NCBI GenBank assembly: GCA_021781455.1
Contig: JAJXWV010000071.1
Span: 1-62,584, forward strand
DNA: 62,584 nt
Source of the DNA: Acidobacteriota bacterium
Lineage (GTDB): Bacteria > Acidobacteriota > Thermoanaerobaculia > Gp7-AA8
Direction: 5' to 3'
Shown here: positions 42,383-50,905 of the stretch, piece after piece
Numbering within the stretch: the first letter of the stretch is position 1
How the letters are laid out: each line of letters begins with the position of its first letter
Program-made: the position numbers and the translations under genes
Notes under the pieces: generated by a model
Database searches by the model: none
Seen by the model: only the letters and a program-made list of their open reading frames with translations
Told to the model about the DNA's origin: nothing

Positions 42383-42421
42383 GTATGTCCTCCCGATCGG
42401 GCCGGCTCGAGCCGGTCCGGA

Positions 42422-44359
42422 TCACTCGCGATCGCTCTTGAGAATGTTCCCGGTAATGCGATCGCGTTGAATTTTGTCGTATTCGAGTCCGTGCTCGTGC
42501 TCAAACTGCTCTTCATCCATCTTGCCATCGAACCATGCCCAGTTGAGCGGGTAGGAGTCCGGATCGAAGATGACGTTGTAGAGATGCCAGACGATGATGG
42601 CCAGGGTCGCCAGCATCGCTTCGTAGAAATGAATGGTGGTGGCCACGTCGATCCACCAACGCGGCACCCAGTCGGTCGTGGTGACGTTGTACCAGATCAT
42701 CAGTCCGGTCACACCCATCACGACGGTCCCCCAGACCACGGCCCAGTACTCGGCCTTCTCGCCGTACGTGAAGCGGCCCATGCGCGGATGCTTGCTCGAA
42801 AGGCCGGTGTAGTACTTCATGACGTCGACGACGTCGCGAGCATCCTTGAAGTTGAACCAGATGTCCTTGAGCGCCTTACGGCCTTCGCGCGTACCGAGCA
42901 TGTACCCGGCGTGGTAGACGCCCAGGCCGATCATCACGACCGCCGCGATGCGATGGATGATACGGCGCGGTTCCTCGGCCGATCCGAACAGCCAGGCGAA
43001 GGGCGACTCGGGATAAGCGAGGGCGAAGCCCGTCAGCACCAGCGTTGTGAAACTCGTCAGCAGCAGGAAGTGCTGCACGCGCTGCTGCAGGCTCAGGCGC
43101 TCGATCGTCCGTCCAGCCTGGCGGCGCTTTTTCTGGGCCTTGCGGAACCAGATGATCAGGTTGTGAAGCAGCATGCCGCCGATGGTCACGTAGATGGCCA
43201 CGAGGTAGAACTCGCGCACGACCGTAACGACGCGCGACTCGGTGTCGACCATCCCCTTGACCAGATGGATGCGCCCCTGGGTGAACTTCGCGGTCGCGCC
43301 GCGATGGCAGCGCCCGCAGGTCTTCTGCAGGTTGGCCTTGTTGATCCGCGATCGGCGATCGGATGAGGGCAGGATGTCGTGAGTGCCGTGACAGCTGCCG
43401 CAGTTCGCGGCGACCGTTGAGCCGAGCTGCCGCGCCAGACCGTGGTAGCTGGCGTTGTAAGTCGTCACGCGGCCGCCCGGCACCCCGAACTCCTGCGTCA
43501 GTCGAACGCCTTCATGGCACTTCGCGCAGGTTTCATTGGACATGTTGCCAGCAGCGGTGGTTGCCAAAGGATTGTGGATGGACTTGATGGCGTGAATGCC
43601 GTGGCAGTCGGTGCAGACCGGAGCCATCCAGTTGCCTCGCGCGATGGCCGTGCCGTGGACGCTCATGGAGTACCGCGCGGTGATGTTCGCGTGGCACTTA
43701 CCGCAGGTGTGCGGCACGTTGAACTTGAAGATCGACGACTGCGGATTGTTCGCGCCGAGAATGGAGTGATAGTCGTGGCAGTCGGTGCATACGGCCGCCT
43801 TCTGCGAGCCTCTGGCAACGTCCCGCCCGTGCACGCTCTGCTCGTAGGAGACGAACAGCTGGTTCGACAGGCCCGCTCTCTCCATGACGAATTTCTGCCC
43901 GTGGCAGCGGCCGCAGGTCAGCGGGATGTTGGTGTGCGAGGTCGCCGAATTCTTGTCCGAGGACGGAAGGATGGCGTGGGCATTGCCGCCGTGGCAGTCG
44001 AGGCAGTGGGCGGCGAACTTGCCGGCCTTCGCGGCCACGCCGTGCCGGCTGGCCTGCCAGGCATCCTGTGCGTCGGAGTGACAGGTCGCGCAGTTGACGG
44101 CCTTGGGAGCCGGTTCGTGCGGGACAGCCTTGATGTCCGCATGACAATCCGTGCAGTTGAGCGGGCCGTGAATGGAGCCCTCGAACTGCTTGGGATCGAC
44201 GTTGATCGGCACCGCTCGGCCGTTCACGTCCTTGGTCATCGTCGGGTCCTGATGACAGCCGAGACAATCGGCGTTCGCGAGCTGAGCGCTCGCGGCGGGC
44301 GCCAGGGCCAGCAGCAGGAGTGCGGCGATGAAAGTCACGGTCCGTGTTGGATTTCGCAT
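42422..44359 (-). CDS. 11-haem cytochrome c fused to membrane cytochrome b
   Basis: 645 residues with a signal peptide (TFIAALLLLALAPAASA). I count 11 CXXCH motifs (~32-350), laid out like the second half of the 21-haem protein (same opening CLGCHQDP, INVDPKQFEGSIHG). The C-terminal ~270 residues form a b-type membrane module with paired His (LQQRVQHFLLLTSF, RRIIHRIAAVVMIGLGVYHA, TTIHFYEAMLATLAIIVWHL). This is a paralogue of the 21-haem protein with one c-haem unit. A CRP-type box lies ~100 bases upstream. Confidence 0.93.
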   Translation of the reverse strand: MRNPTRTVTFIAALLLLALAPAASAQLANADCLGCHQDPTMTKDVNGRAVPINVDPKQFEGSIHGPLNCTDCHADIKAVPHEPAPKAVNCATCHSDAQDAWQASRHGVAAKAGKFAAHCLDCHGGNAHAILPSSDKNSATSHTNIPLTCGRCHGQKFVMERAGLSNQLFVSYEQSVHGRDVARGSQKAAVCTDCHDYHSILGANNPQSSIFKFNVPHTCGKCHANITARYSMSVHGTAIARGNWMAPVCTDCHGIHAIKSIHNPLATTAAGNMSNETCAKCHEGVRLTQEFGVPGGRVTTYNASYHGLARQLGSTVAANCGSCHGTHDILPSSDRRSRINKANLQKTCGRCHRGATAKFTQGRIHLVKGMVDTESRVVTVVREFYLVAIYVTIGGMLLHNLIIWFRKAQKKRRQAGRTIERLSLQQRVQHFLLLTSFTTLVLTGFALAYPESPFAWLFGSAEEPRRIIHRIAAVVMIGLGVYHAGYMLGTREGRKALKDIWFNFKDARDVVDVMKYYTGLSSKHPRMGRFTYGEKAEYWAVVWGTVVMGVTGLMIWYNVTTTDWVPRWWIDVATTIHFYEAMLATLAIIVWHLYNVIFDPDSYPLNWAWFDGKMDEEQFEHEHGLEYDKIQRDRITGNILKSDRE

Positions 44360-44457
44360 GGAGGCTGTTCCCCTTCACGGCTCACGGTATGCCGCGTGGC
44401 ATCGGTCACCGGATGCGAGCAGTCACGATTGGCGCGTGGCCTGGTTCGCCAGGCTTT

Positions 44458-44473
44458 TGTGACTGCAGTCACG
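44458..44473. promoter_or_regulatory. CRP-type box TGTGA-CTGCAG-TCACG
   Basis: GTGACTGCAGTCAC is a perfect 14-base palindrome, ~100 bases upstream of the 11-haem gene and just beyond the terminator of the small cytochrome gene. Confidence 0.7.
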
Positions 44474-44488
44474 GCGGGCAAATCGCGC

Positions 44489-44514
44489 AAAAAAGGCGGC
44501 CGCGGAGGGCCGCC
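44489..44514 (-). terminator. Terminator of small cytochrome c gene
   Basis: On the minus strand, a GGCGGCC stem (7 bp) is followed by TTTTTT, 28 bases after the stop. It separates the small cytochrome gene from the 11-haem operon. Confidence 0.85.
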
Positions 44515-44541
44515 TCCACCGGGGTCGTGAGGGGACGGAAT

Positions 44542-44856
44542 CTACTTCAGGCTGCGGATGAATTTCAGCACTGAAGTCACTTCTTCGTTCGTCAGCTTGC
44601 CCTTGAACGCCGGCATCTTCCCCTTGCCGTCCGTGATGATCTTGGTCAGCTCGGCGTCGGACTGCTTCTGCACTTCTGCCGAGTGGAAATTCCGGATCTT
44701 CATCGTCTTTCCAACCGCCGTCTGTCCCGTTGCATCCGCACCATGACAGGCAGCGCACTTCGCCTTGAAAACGGCCGGGGCCTCCGCTGCGAAAAGCGAC
44801 GGCATGGCCGCCAGAACCAAGAGAATGCCGAGGGTGAGCACCAGGGTCTTGCGCAT
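44542..44856 (-). CDS. Small soluble cytochrome c (c6/cL-like)
   Basis: 104 residues with a signal peptide (LVLTLGILLVLAAMPSLFAA). One haem site, CAACHG, near residue 34, and the axial Met in GKMPAFKGKLT; the C-terminal helix VTSVLKFIRSL is typical. It is a periplasmic electron shuttle and the likely partner of the adjacent multihaem proteins. It is monocistronic by its own terminator. Confidence 0.93.
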   Translation of the reverse strand: MRKTLVLTLGILLVLAAMPSLFAAEAPAVFKAKCAACHGADATGQTAVGKTMKIRNFHSAEVQKQSDAELTKIITDGKGKMPAFKGKLTNEEVTSVLKFIRSLK

Positions 44857-44962
44857 TGTTTCTTTCTCCTTGAGGAACCGTATGAGCGGCGCGTCGTGTG
44901 ACTGCCGTCGCGAACTCTAAGGACCCCCAGGGAATCGCCGGATGATGGACTGCACGCGCTGG

Positions 44963-44978
44963 CGTGACGATTGTCACT
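44963..44978. promoter_or_regulatory. CRP-type box CGTGA-CGATTG-TCACT
   Basis: An exact GTGA-N6-TCAC core, 107 bases upstream of the small cytochrome c and ~90 bases before the divergent rluB-like gene. A cytochrome role is more likely given the other boxes. Confidence 0.65.
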
Positions 44979-45066
44979 TTTCGTGCTTGCGGGCTCCCCT
45001 GGCCGAGCCTAACTTCCCATTTCCCAATGGCTAAGAGCGGTGAGGCTGTTGTGACACACTTGGCCT

Positions 45067-45819
45067 GTGACTGCCCGAAAACTCCCACCCGGAGACCGCC
45101 CCCTCAAGACCCTCGAGCGCGTCCTCTCGAAGGCCGGTCTCTGCTCCCGGACCGAGGCGCGGTCGTGGATCGCCGCCGGCCGAATCGCGGTCAACGGCAG
45201 AGTCGTCCGGAATCCCGACCACTGGGTCGACCTCGAGCGCGATCTGGTGCAATTCGACGGCAAGCCGCTCGAACGGGAGAAGCGCGTCTACCTGCTCCTG
45301 CACAAGCCGACCGGATATCTGACCACCTACCGCGATCCGCAGGGGCGACCGACCGTTTACGATCTCCTCCCCAGCCGCGACCGCTACCTTTTCCCGGTCG
45401 GCCGGCTCGACCTCGACACCAGCGGTCTGCTGGTCATGACCAACGACGCGCAGTTCGCGGAACGCCTGACAAATCCCGATTACCACGTGCCGAAGACGTA
45501 TCTGGTGAAGGCGTCGGCGCACCTCGACGACGACCAGATCGACCGCTTGCGCAACGGAGTCGAGCTGCGCGATGGCCCCACGCGCCCTGCAGCCGTCAAC
45601 CGGGTCCGCGAATCGGGCGGAAAGAGCGTCTTCGAGATCACGATCAGCGAAGGACGCAATCGCCAGGTGCGCCGCATGGTCGAAGCCCTCGGCGCCAAAG
45701 TCCTGAAGCTCGCGCGCACAGCGATCGGCCCGCTGACCATCGGTGATCTCGCCGCCGGCAACACGCGGCAGCTGACGACCGAAGAAGTCAGAGCGCTCGT
45801 GGGTGCAGAATTGCGCTGA
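45067..45819 (+). CDS. rluB: RsuA/RluB-family rRNA pseudouridine synthase
   Basis: 250 residues from a GTG. An S4 RNA-binding domain (~12-70, ERVLSKAGLCSRTEARSWI and GRIAVNG) precedes the synthase domain with the catalytic Asp in GRLDLDTSGLLVMTND. LLHKPTGYLTTYRDPQGRPT and ISEGRNRQVRRM are family signatures. It modifies a 23S rRNA uridine (RluB is the best match; RluE/F are possible). Confidence 0.88.
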   Translation: MTARKLPPGDRPLKTLERVLSKAGLCSRTEARSWIAAGRIAVNGRVVRNPDHWVDLERDLVQFDGKPLEREKRVYLLLHKPTGYLTTYRDPQGRPTVYDLLPSRDRYLFPVGRLDLDTSGLLVMTNDAQFAERLTNPDYHVPKTYLVKASAHLDDDQIDRLRNGVELRDGPTRPAAVNRVRESGGKSVFEITISEGRNRQVRRMVEALGAKVLKLARTAIGPLTIGDLAAGNTRQLTTEEVRALVGAELR

Positions 45820-45833
45820 GAGCGAGGACTTGG

Positions 45834-46406
45834 ATGAAAAGACTGCTGATCGCGTTTGCATTCGCACTGGTCGCCTGCGGAGGTGGCGAAAAGACACCCA
45901 CCGCTACGGCCGAAAAACCAAAACCGCAGATACCTCCTCCTCCCACGGCGACCGCGGCGAAGGATCTCATCGCCAACTCCTCTGACTTTTCGGAGTACCA
46001 GTTCACGAACGCGGCATACACGCTGCCGATGAAGAGATCGGCGATGAACGAGCCCGCTCGCAGGGCCGCCCGGGAGCTCGCCGCAGCGAAATGGATCCGA
46101 TTCAACGGCGATGACGTCGAGCTGAACCCTAAGGCAGCCGGCGACAAGCGCTTTCTCGTCCGGCCGAATGGCTACGTCGACATCGTTCCGATCGCGAAGA
46201 AGGACTTCGGAAGCGTGACAGCTGTCCGACCCAACCCGGACAGGACAGTCTCCGCAGATTTCGACTGGCGATGGATCCCGAATGAAGTGGGGCAGGCGTT
46301 CAGGAGCGGTCTGGTCAAAGAGCGCTTCGACGCCACGCAGCACGCGACCGCAAGACTGATGTGGGACGGGAAGAGCTGGACGGTGTTGCGGATCGACGAA
46401 GGGTAG
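45834..46406 (+). CDS. Lipoprotein of unknown function
   Basis: 190 residues. The lipobox FALVAC-GGG ends an 18-residue signal, then a Thr/Pro/Ala linker (~20-45). The folded part (~50-190) has no recognised family; it includes SEYQFTNAAYTLPMKRSAMN and NGYVDIVPIAKKDFGSVT. It follows rluB by 14 bases and is probably co-transcribed. A REP-like element overlaps its stop codon. Confidence 0.7.
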   Translation: MKRLLIAFAFALVACGGGEKTPTATAEKPKPQIPPPPTATAAKDLIANSSDFSEYQFTNAAYTLPMKRSAMNEPARRAARELAAAKWIRFNGDDVELNPKAAGDKRFLVRPNGYVDIVPIAKKDFGSVTAVRPNPDRTVSADFDWRWIPNEVGQAFRSGLVKERFDATQHATARLMWDGKSWTVLRIDEG

Positions 46407-46480
46407 GAACGCGCAGCAGCGCGTCCGCAACCCCGGGGCCTTACAGACGAAAGCTGCGGACGCGCTGCTGCGGGTCCCTA
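46404..46480. repeat. REP-like pair in inverted orientation (BIME-like)
   Basis: Two copies of the TAGGRACGCGCAGCAGCGCG-type element face each other (46404-46431 and 46453-46480) with a 21-base spacer. The pair could fold into a long hairpin between the convergent genes. A third copy is at 26642. Confidence 0.75.
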
Positions 46481-46490
46481 CACGGCTCGC

Positions 46491-48110
46491 CTACGCGTTT
46501 CGCGACACGGCCAGCACCGTCACGTCGTCGTTCGCCGGTACGGCACCGAGGTGCGCACGGACGCGGCCGTCGATGGCGTCGAGAAGCCGGGCCGCATCGG
46601 CGCCGTGCTTGTCCGCCAGCAGCCCCACGACAGCCGGCATGCCCAGCTGCTGCTCCTGTTCGTCCTCCGCTTCGGTCACTCCGTCCGTGAAGAGAACGAG
46701 GGAGTCGCCGGGGTGGAGCTGTGTGACCTGTGTGCGGTACGTCGCCGACGGGAAAAGCCCGATGACCATGTCGGTCGTCGTCAGCTGAGTCACGCCGGAC
46801 GTGGAAATGACGAGCGGCGGGACATGGCCGGCGTTGGTGTACTCGATCACTCCGGTGGCTGGATCGAGCACGCCCACGACGACGGTGGCGAACTTCGACG
46901 GAGCGGTCTTCGGTGCCAGGATGGAGTTCATCTCGCGCATCAGGTCCGACGGCGCGGGATTGGTGCGGCTGAGGATGTTGAAGGCGGTGGCCAGGGCGCT
47001 CATGATCAGCGCCGCCGTGATGCCCTTCCCGCTGACGTCGGCGACGACGAAGTAGATCTTGCCGTCGGGCCGGTCGATGACGTCGTAGTAGTCGCCGCTG
47101 ACGGTCTTGCACGGTTTGTTCGCCGCCGCGAAGGAGTATCCCTCGACCGCAGGAAGTGCCGAGGGCAGCAGCCGGCTCTGGATGCGATACGCCGTGCGCA
47201 GTTCCTCGTCGAGCAGCGCCTTGGCGATCGACTCTTCGCGAAGGCGGGTGGTCTCCAGCTTGGCCGCCGCGAACCGGGCGATCTGCGCGATCAGGCGCAC
47301 GTCCTCGTGAGTGACCGCGCCGCGGGCGGAACGGAAGTCGAGGTAGAGCACGCCCAGGACCGTGTCTCCGACCATCAGCGGGGCGCAGACCGCCGAGCGG
47401 ATGTCCTGCAGCACGATCGACTGGGCGTGAGCGAGCTTCTCGTTGAGGGACGTGTCGACGTACGAGATGACGTTGCGCTCCTCGACGACTTCGCCCAGCA
47501 GCGTCCGGCTGATGACGAGATCGACCGAATCGGACTGATCGCGGCGGCGCACGCGGACGTTCGTGAAGGTCTTCCCGTCCGCGCCGAGCAGGGCCAGCGC
47601 CGTGCGCGAGGGAAGCATGGTCTCCATGACCCGGTCGAGGATGAACTCGAACAGCTCGTTCATGGGACGGTCCTCGATGAACTGCACGGCCAGCGAGGCC
47701 AGCACGTTGGTGCGCTCGCGATCGCCGATGGCTTCGCGGATGGGGATGGCGATGTTCTTGGCGTGGGAGGAGCTGTCGATGGCGATCAGCTGGGAAGGCG
47801 CCTCCGAGGACGGCACGTAGACGACTTCGCTGTCGCCCAGTCCGATGCGGTCGCCCGGATTGAGGGGCGTCGGGGCGGCGAGACGCGAGCCATTGAGCAG
47901 GGTGCCGTTGACGCTCCCACAGTCGCGCAGGATCCACTGACCGGAGTTGAAGATGATCTCGGCGTGATGGCGGGAGAGGAACCGGTCGCGGATCGGAATC
48001 GTGCAGTCTGACGCCCGGCCTAACGTGATCGTCTGCACGGGAAACGACATGTGCAGAGGCGCGAGGTTGGGCTGATACACCGTAAAGTGAATGATTTCAG
48101 CTTCCGACAT
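46491..48110 (-). CDS. FHA-GAF-PP2C (SpoIIE/RsbU) signalling phosphatase
   Basis: 539 residues. FHA domain ~20-100 (ITLGRASDCTIPIRDRFLSR, NGTLLNGSRL) binds phospho-Thr. GAF domain ~140-290 (AVCAPLMVGDTVLGVLYLD). A coiled linker leads to a SpoIIE-type PP2C domain (~320-535): VSGDYYDVI, VVADVSGKGITAALIM, YTNAGHVPPLVI, LFTDGVTEAED, DDVTVLAV. Metal-binding Asp residues are all present. It probably dephosphorylates an anti-anti-sigma factor or similar partner; no kinase or STAS gene is adjacent. Confidence 0.92.
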   Translation of the reverse strand: MSEAEIIHFTVYQPNLAPLHMSFPVQTITLGRASDCTIPIRDRFLSRHHAEIIFNSGQWILRDCGSVNGTLLNGSRLAAPTPLNPGDRIGLGDSEVVYVPSSEAPSQLIAIDSSSHAKNIAIPIREAIGDRERTNVLASLAVQFIEDRPMNELFEFILDRVMETMLPSRTALALLGADGKTFTNVRVRRRDQSDSVDLVISRTLLGEVVEERNVISYVDTSLNEKLAHAQSIVLQDIRSAVCAPLMVGDTVLGVLYLDFRSARGAVTHEDVRLIAQIARFAAAKLETTRLREESIAKALLDEELRTAYRIQSRLLPSALPAVEGYSFAAANKPCKTVSGDYYDVIDRPDGKIYFVVADVSGKGITAALIMSALATAFNILSRTNPAPSDLMREMNSILAPKTAPSKFATVVVGVLDPATGVIEYTNAGHVPPLVISTSGVTQLTTTDMVIGLFPSATYRTQVTQLHPGDSLVLFTDGVTEAEDEQEQQLGMPAVVGLLADKHGADAARLLDAIDGRVRAHLGAVPANDDVTVLAVSRNA

Positions 48111-48281
48111 ACGAGATCCGGACCCGCATCTGCGGCGCTCCGAGGCAGTTCGGAGTTGCTTTTTTCGGTGGCCGAATTATAGGTCGGAACGACGGCTTCC
48201 AAGCGAATGGGGCGGTGCGCGACGCCTTACGGGTCCGCGGCTTCGCGCAGCGAGCCCGCTTCCGGTACAGTTCGCCACACC

Positions 48282-48671
48282 ATGGACAAATCCGACCAGC
48301 TGCGGATCCTGTCGACCTTCCACTACGTCGTCGGAGGGATCGCCGGCATCTTCTCGCTGTTCCCACTGATCCACGTCGGCTTCGGAGTGGCGATGGTTCG
48401 GGGAGTGCTCGACCACGGCAACCCTCCCCCTCCGTTCATCGGCTGGATCCTGATCGGCATCGGCTCGCTGTTCATCGCCGCCGGCCTGACGTACGCGATT
48501 CTGGTGATTCTGGCCGGCCGTTACCTGGCCGCGCGGCAGCACTACTTCTTCTGCCTCGTCATCGCCGGGATCGAGACCATCTTCATGCCGTTCGGCACGG
48601 TCCTCGGCGTCTTCACGATCATCGCTCTGATTCAGGAGCCGGTGAAAGCGCTCTTCGCGACGGAACCTTGA
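48282..48671 (+). CDS. Small polytopic membrane protein
   Basis: 129 residues from the ATG at 48282, preferred over an upstream GC-rich extension. Three hydrophobic segments (VVGGIAGIFSLFPLIHVGFG, GWILIGIGSLFIAAGLTYAI, YFFCLVIAGIETIFMPFG). No family is recognised. Its stop overlaps the start of the VanZ-like gene. Confidence 0.65.
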   Translation: MDKSDQLRILSTFHYVVGGIAGIFSLFPLIHVGFGVAMVRGVLDHGNPPPPFIGWILIGIGSLFIAAGLTYAILVILAGRYLAARQHYFFCLVIAGIETIFMPFGTVLGVFTIIALIQEPVKALFATEP

Positions 48672-49099
48672 GCCGAACCTTCTTCCGCTACTGGCTGCCG
48701 CTCGTCGTCTGGATCGCCGTGATCTTCACGGCGTCGACCGATCTGTTTTCAGCCCAGCACACGGGCTCAGTCATCGAGTCGATCCTCGCCGCGATCTTCG
48801 GGCATCCGCTCCCGCAGAAACAGTTCGACCCGATGCACTTCGTGATCCGCAAGCTCGCTCACATCACGGAATACGCGATCCTGGGCGCCCTCGCCTTCCG
48901 CGCGCTGCGCAGCGACGAACGAGGCTGGAGACCGCGCTGGGCGATCGCGGCGATCGCGATCGCGCTCGTGGTAGCCGCGACCGACGAGGTTCACCAGAGC
49001 TTCGTGCCCTCGCGCGGTCCGTCGCCGGTGGACGTCGGCATCGACACCGTCGGAGCGGCGATGGCGCAGGTGGTGATCCGCTTTCGGGTGAAGCGCTGA
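48668..49099 (+). CDS. VanZ-like membrane protein
   Basis: 143 residues from a TTG that overlaps the preceding stop (TTGA). VanZ-family motifs: LPLVVWIAVIFTASTD at the first helix, FVIRKLAHITEYAILGALAF and TDEVHQSFVPSRGPSPVDVG. VanZ confers low-level teicoplanin resistance in Enterococcus, but most members are of unknown function. Probably an inner-membrane protein with four helices. Confidence 0.85.
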   Translation: MSRTFFRYWLPLVVWIAVIFTASTDLFSAQHTGSVIESILAAIFGHPLPQKQFDPMHFVIRKLAHITEYAILGALAFRALRSDERGWRPRWAIAAIAIALVVAATDEVHQSFVPSRGPSPVDVGIDTVGAAMAQVVIRFRVKR

Positions 49100-49105
49100 A
49101 GAGAC

Positions 49106-50905
49106 CTAACCGGGACCCCACGAGAGCATGCGGACCAGCAGCCCGAGGTCGCGGGAATCGTCGCCGAGGTGCCGTTGGGCTGGGTTGAGAACGCGATCGA
49201 CCGACAGCTCCAGCACGTTCGGCACGCCGTTCGCCGCAGGCGTGACGCGATATTCGCGCGCCAGGTGAGGCTCCGTCGGGCGGAAGCGGGCGACGCTCGT
49301 GCCATTGACGGCGATCGTGACTCTGGGGTGTTCCGGCATGATCTCGTCGGGAACGTCGAACGCGAGCCGCAAAACGGTCTCGCCGGTGGCGGGCGGCAGC
49401 CGGGTCACGGAATGCGCCCCCATCCAGCGCCACTCGTCGGTGTCGCTGCGCTCGGCCGCATACCAGCCGGAGACGAACTGCGGAAGCTCGCGGACGGGCG
49501 CCAGCGCGACATCGAAATAGTGACGGCGGCTGATGTCCCAGAGATGCCCGTGATCGCGGGTGAAGACGAATCCGCGGTCGGGTGTGGTGTCGAGCTCCAT
49601 GAGCAGCCACGGCCGGCGGCTGCCTGACGAGAGCGGCAGGGCGCAGTCGTCCATCGCGCGGAGGAACGGATAGGTCGGCTCGAAGTACTGCACGAACGGC
49701 GTCATGGCGAAGGCCACGAAGAGCTGATCGCGCTTCGGGTCCAGATGCCTGCGGATCGATTGCACAGCGGCAACGGACGGCGCGATCTGGTTGCGGACCG
49801 ATGTGAGCGCAGGAAGCGTCCAGAGGAAGAACGACGCCACCAGGGCCGAGCCGATCACTCCTTCGACGACCGGCCTGCGAAACGAAAGGCGCTCGATGCC
49901 ATCGGCGATCAGGACCGCGAACAGCGGGCAATATCCGATCGAAAAGCGGTTGATCGAGAAGCGGTCGAGCATCAGCCACGCCGAGATCGCAAACGGCGCA
50001 AACGCCAGGGCGATGTACCCGATGCGACGGTCGCGCGAGCGCGTCGCTCCGATCGTGGAAATGACCACGAAGATCGAGGCGATGATGCTCAGGGCCGGCG
50101 ACTGGTATTGCTTGATGAAGAACCGGTCGAAGATGCGCCAGAGCGGCGGCCGGCCGGGGCTGCGGAACGAGTCGATCTTCGTGATGTACTCGCCATGCGC
50201 GCGCACTGTCGTCATGTAGCCGCTGAAAGTCCCGGTGGCGTAGATCGCTGCACCATACGCAATCGCGCAAACGGCAATTCCCATCAGCGCCGCCAGGACC
50301 ACCGAGCGTCTCGACGCCTTGAACCGGTACCACGTCGCCAGCAGGCCGGGGAACAAGCCCACCAGCAGGTTCTGCGGCCGGATCCCGATCGCCAGGGCCA
50401 GAGTCAGTGTCCCGATCTGGTAGGCCTTGCCGTCGCGTACGCCGCGAAAGAGCATGGCAATCGCGAACACGACGAGCACGATGGACGGCACATCGCTGAA
50501 GGCCGAGCCTCCGAAGAACCAGACGTTCGGAAAGAAGGCACAGAGCGCCGCGGCGATGAGACCGGTCTCGAATCTCAGCCGCAGCTCGCGCGCCAGAATA
50601 AACATGGCCGGAAAGAGCAGCACGCCGGCGATCAGATTGACGGCCTGCAGCGCTCGGAAATCGCTGTCGGTGAAGAGCCGCAGGAGCTTCGCCGCGCCGA
50701 TATAGACGGGGAATCCCGGCGGATGCGGATGATGGCTGGTGACATCGAAGGACCGCATGCCGAGGCAGAAGAGCGCCTCGTCCCAGTCCCAGATCGAGCG
50801 GGCCATCGCCAGAAAACGAGTGGCGGCGGAGACGAGCGCGACGGCCCAGTAGATGGCCCGTTGTCTTCCGGTTAGCGCAGCGGGCGGTTGGGTGAGGTCC
50901 AGCAT
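49106..50905 (-). CDS. GT-C-fold (PMT/ArnT-like) membrane glycosyltransferase
   Basis: 599 residues. About eleven membrane helices occupy ~20-390, with the catalytic-loop acidic motif WDWDEALFCLGMRSFD (~40-55) and HHPHPPGFPVYIG right after it, as in polyprenyl-phosphate-sugar-dependent GT-C enzymes. The C-terminal ~200 residues are periplasmic and beta-rich. It likely transfers a sugar to a lipid or protein outside the inner membrane. It ends 7 bases from the VanZ-like stop, convergently. Confidence 0.8.
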   Translation of the reverse strand: MLDLTQPPAALTGRQRAIYWAVALVSAATRFLAMARSIWDWDEALFCLGMRSFDVTSHHPHPPGFPVYIGAAKLLRLFTDSDFRALQAVNLIAGVLLFPAMFILARELRLRFETGLIAAALCAFFPNVWFFGGSAFSDVPSIVLVVFAIAMLFRGVRDGKAYQIGTLTLALAIGIRPQNLLVGLFPGLLATWYRFKASRRSVVLAALMGIAVCAIAYGAAIYATGTFSGYMTTVRAHGEYITKIDSFRSPGRPPLWRIFDRFFIKQYQSPALSIIASIFVVISTIGATRSRDRRIGYIALAFAPFAISAWLMLDRFSINRFSIGYCPLFAVLIADGIERLSFRRPVVEGVIGSALVASFFLWTLPALTSVRNQIAPSVAAVQSIRRHLDPKRDQLFVAFAMTPFVQYFEPTYPFLRAMDDCALPLSSGSRRPWLLMELDTTPDRGFVFTRDHGHLWDISRRHYFDVALAPVRELPQFVSGWYAAERSDTDEWRWMGAHSVTRLPPATGETVLRLAFDVPDEIMPEHPRVTIAVNGTSVARFRPTEPHLAREYRVTPAANGVPNVLELSVDRVLNPAQRHLGDDSRDLGLLVRMLSWGPG

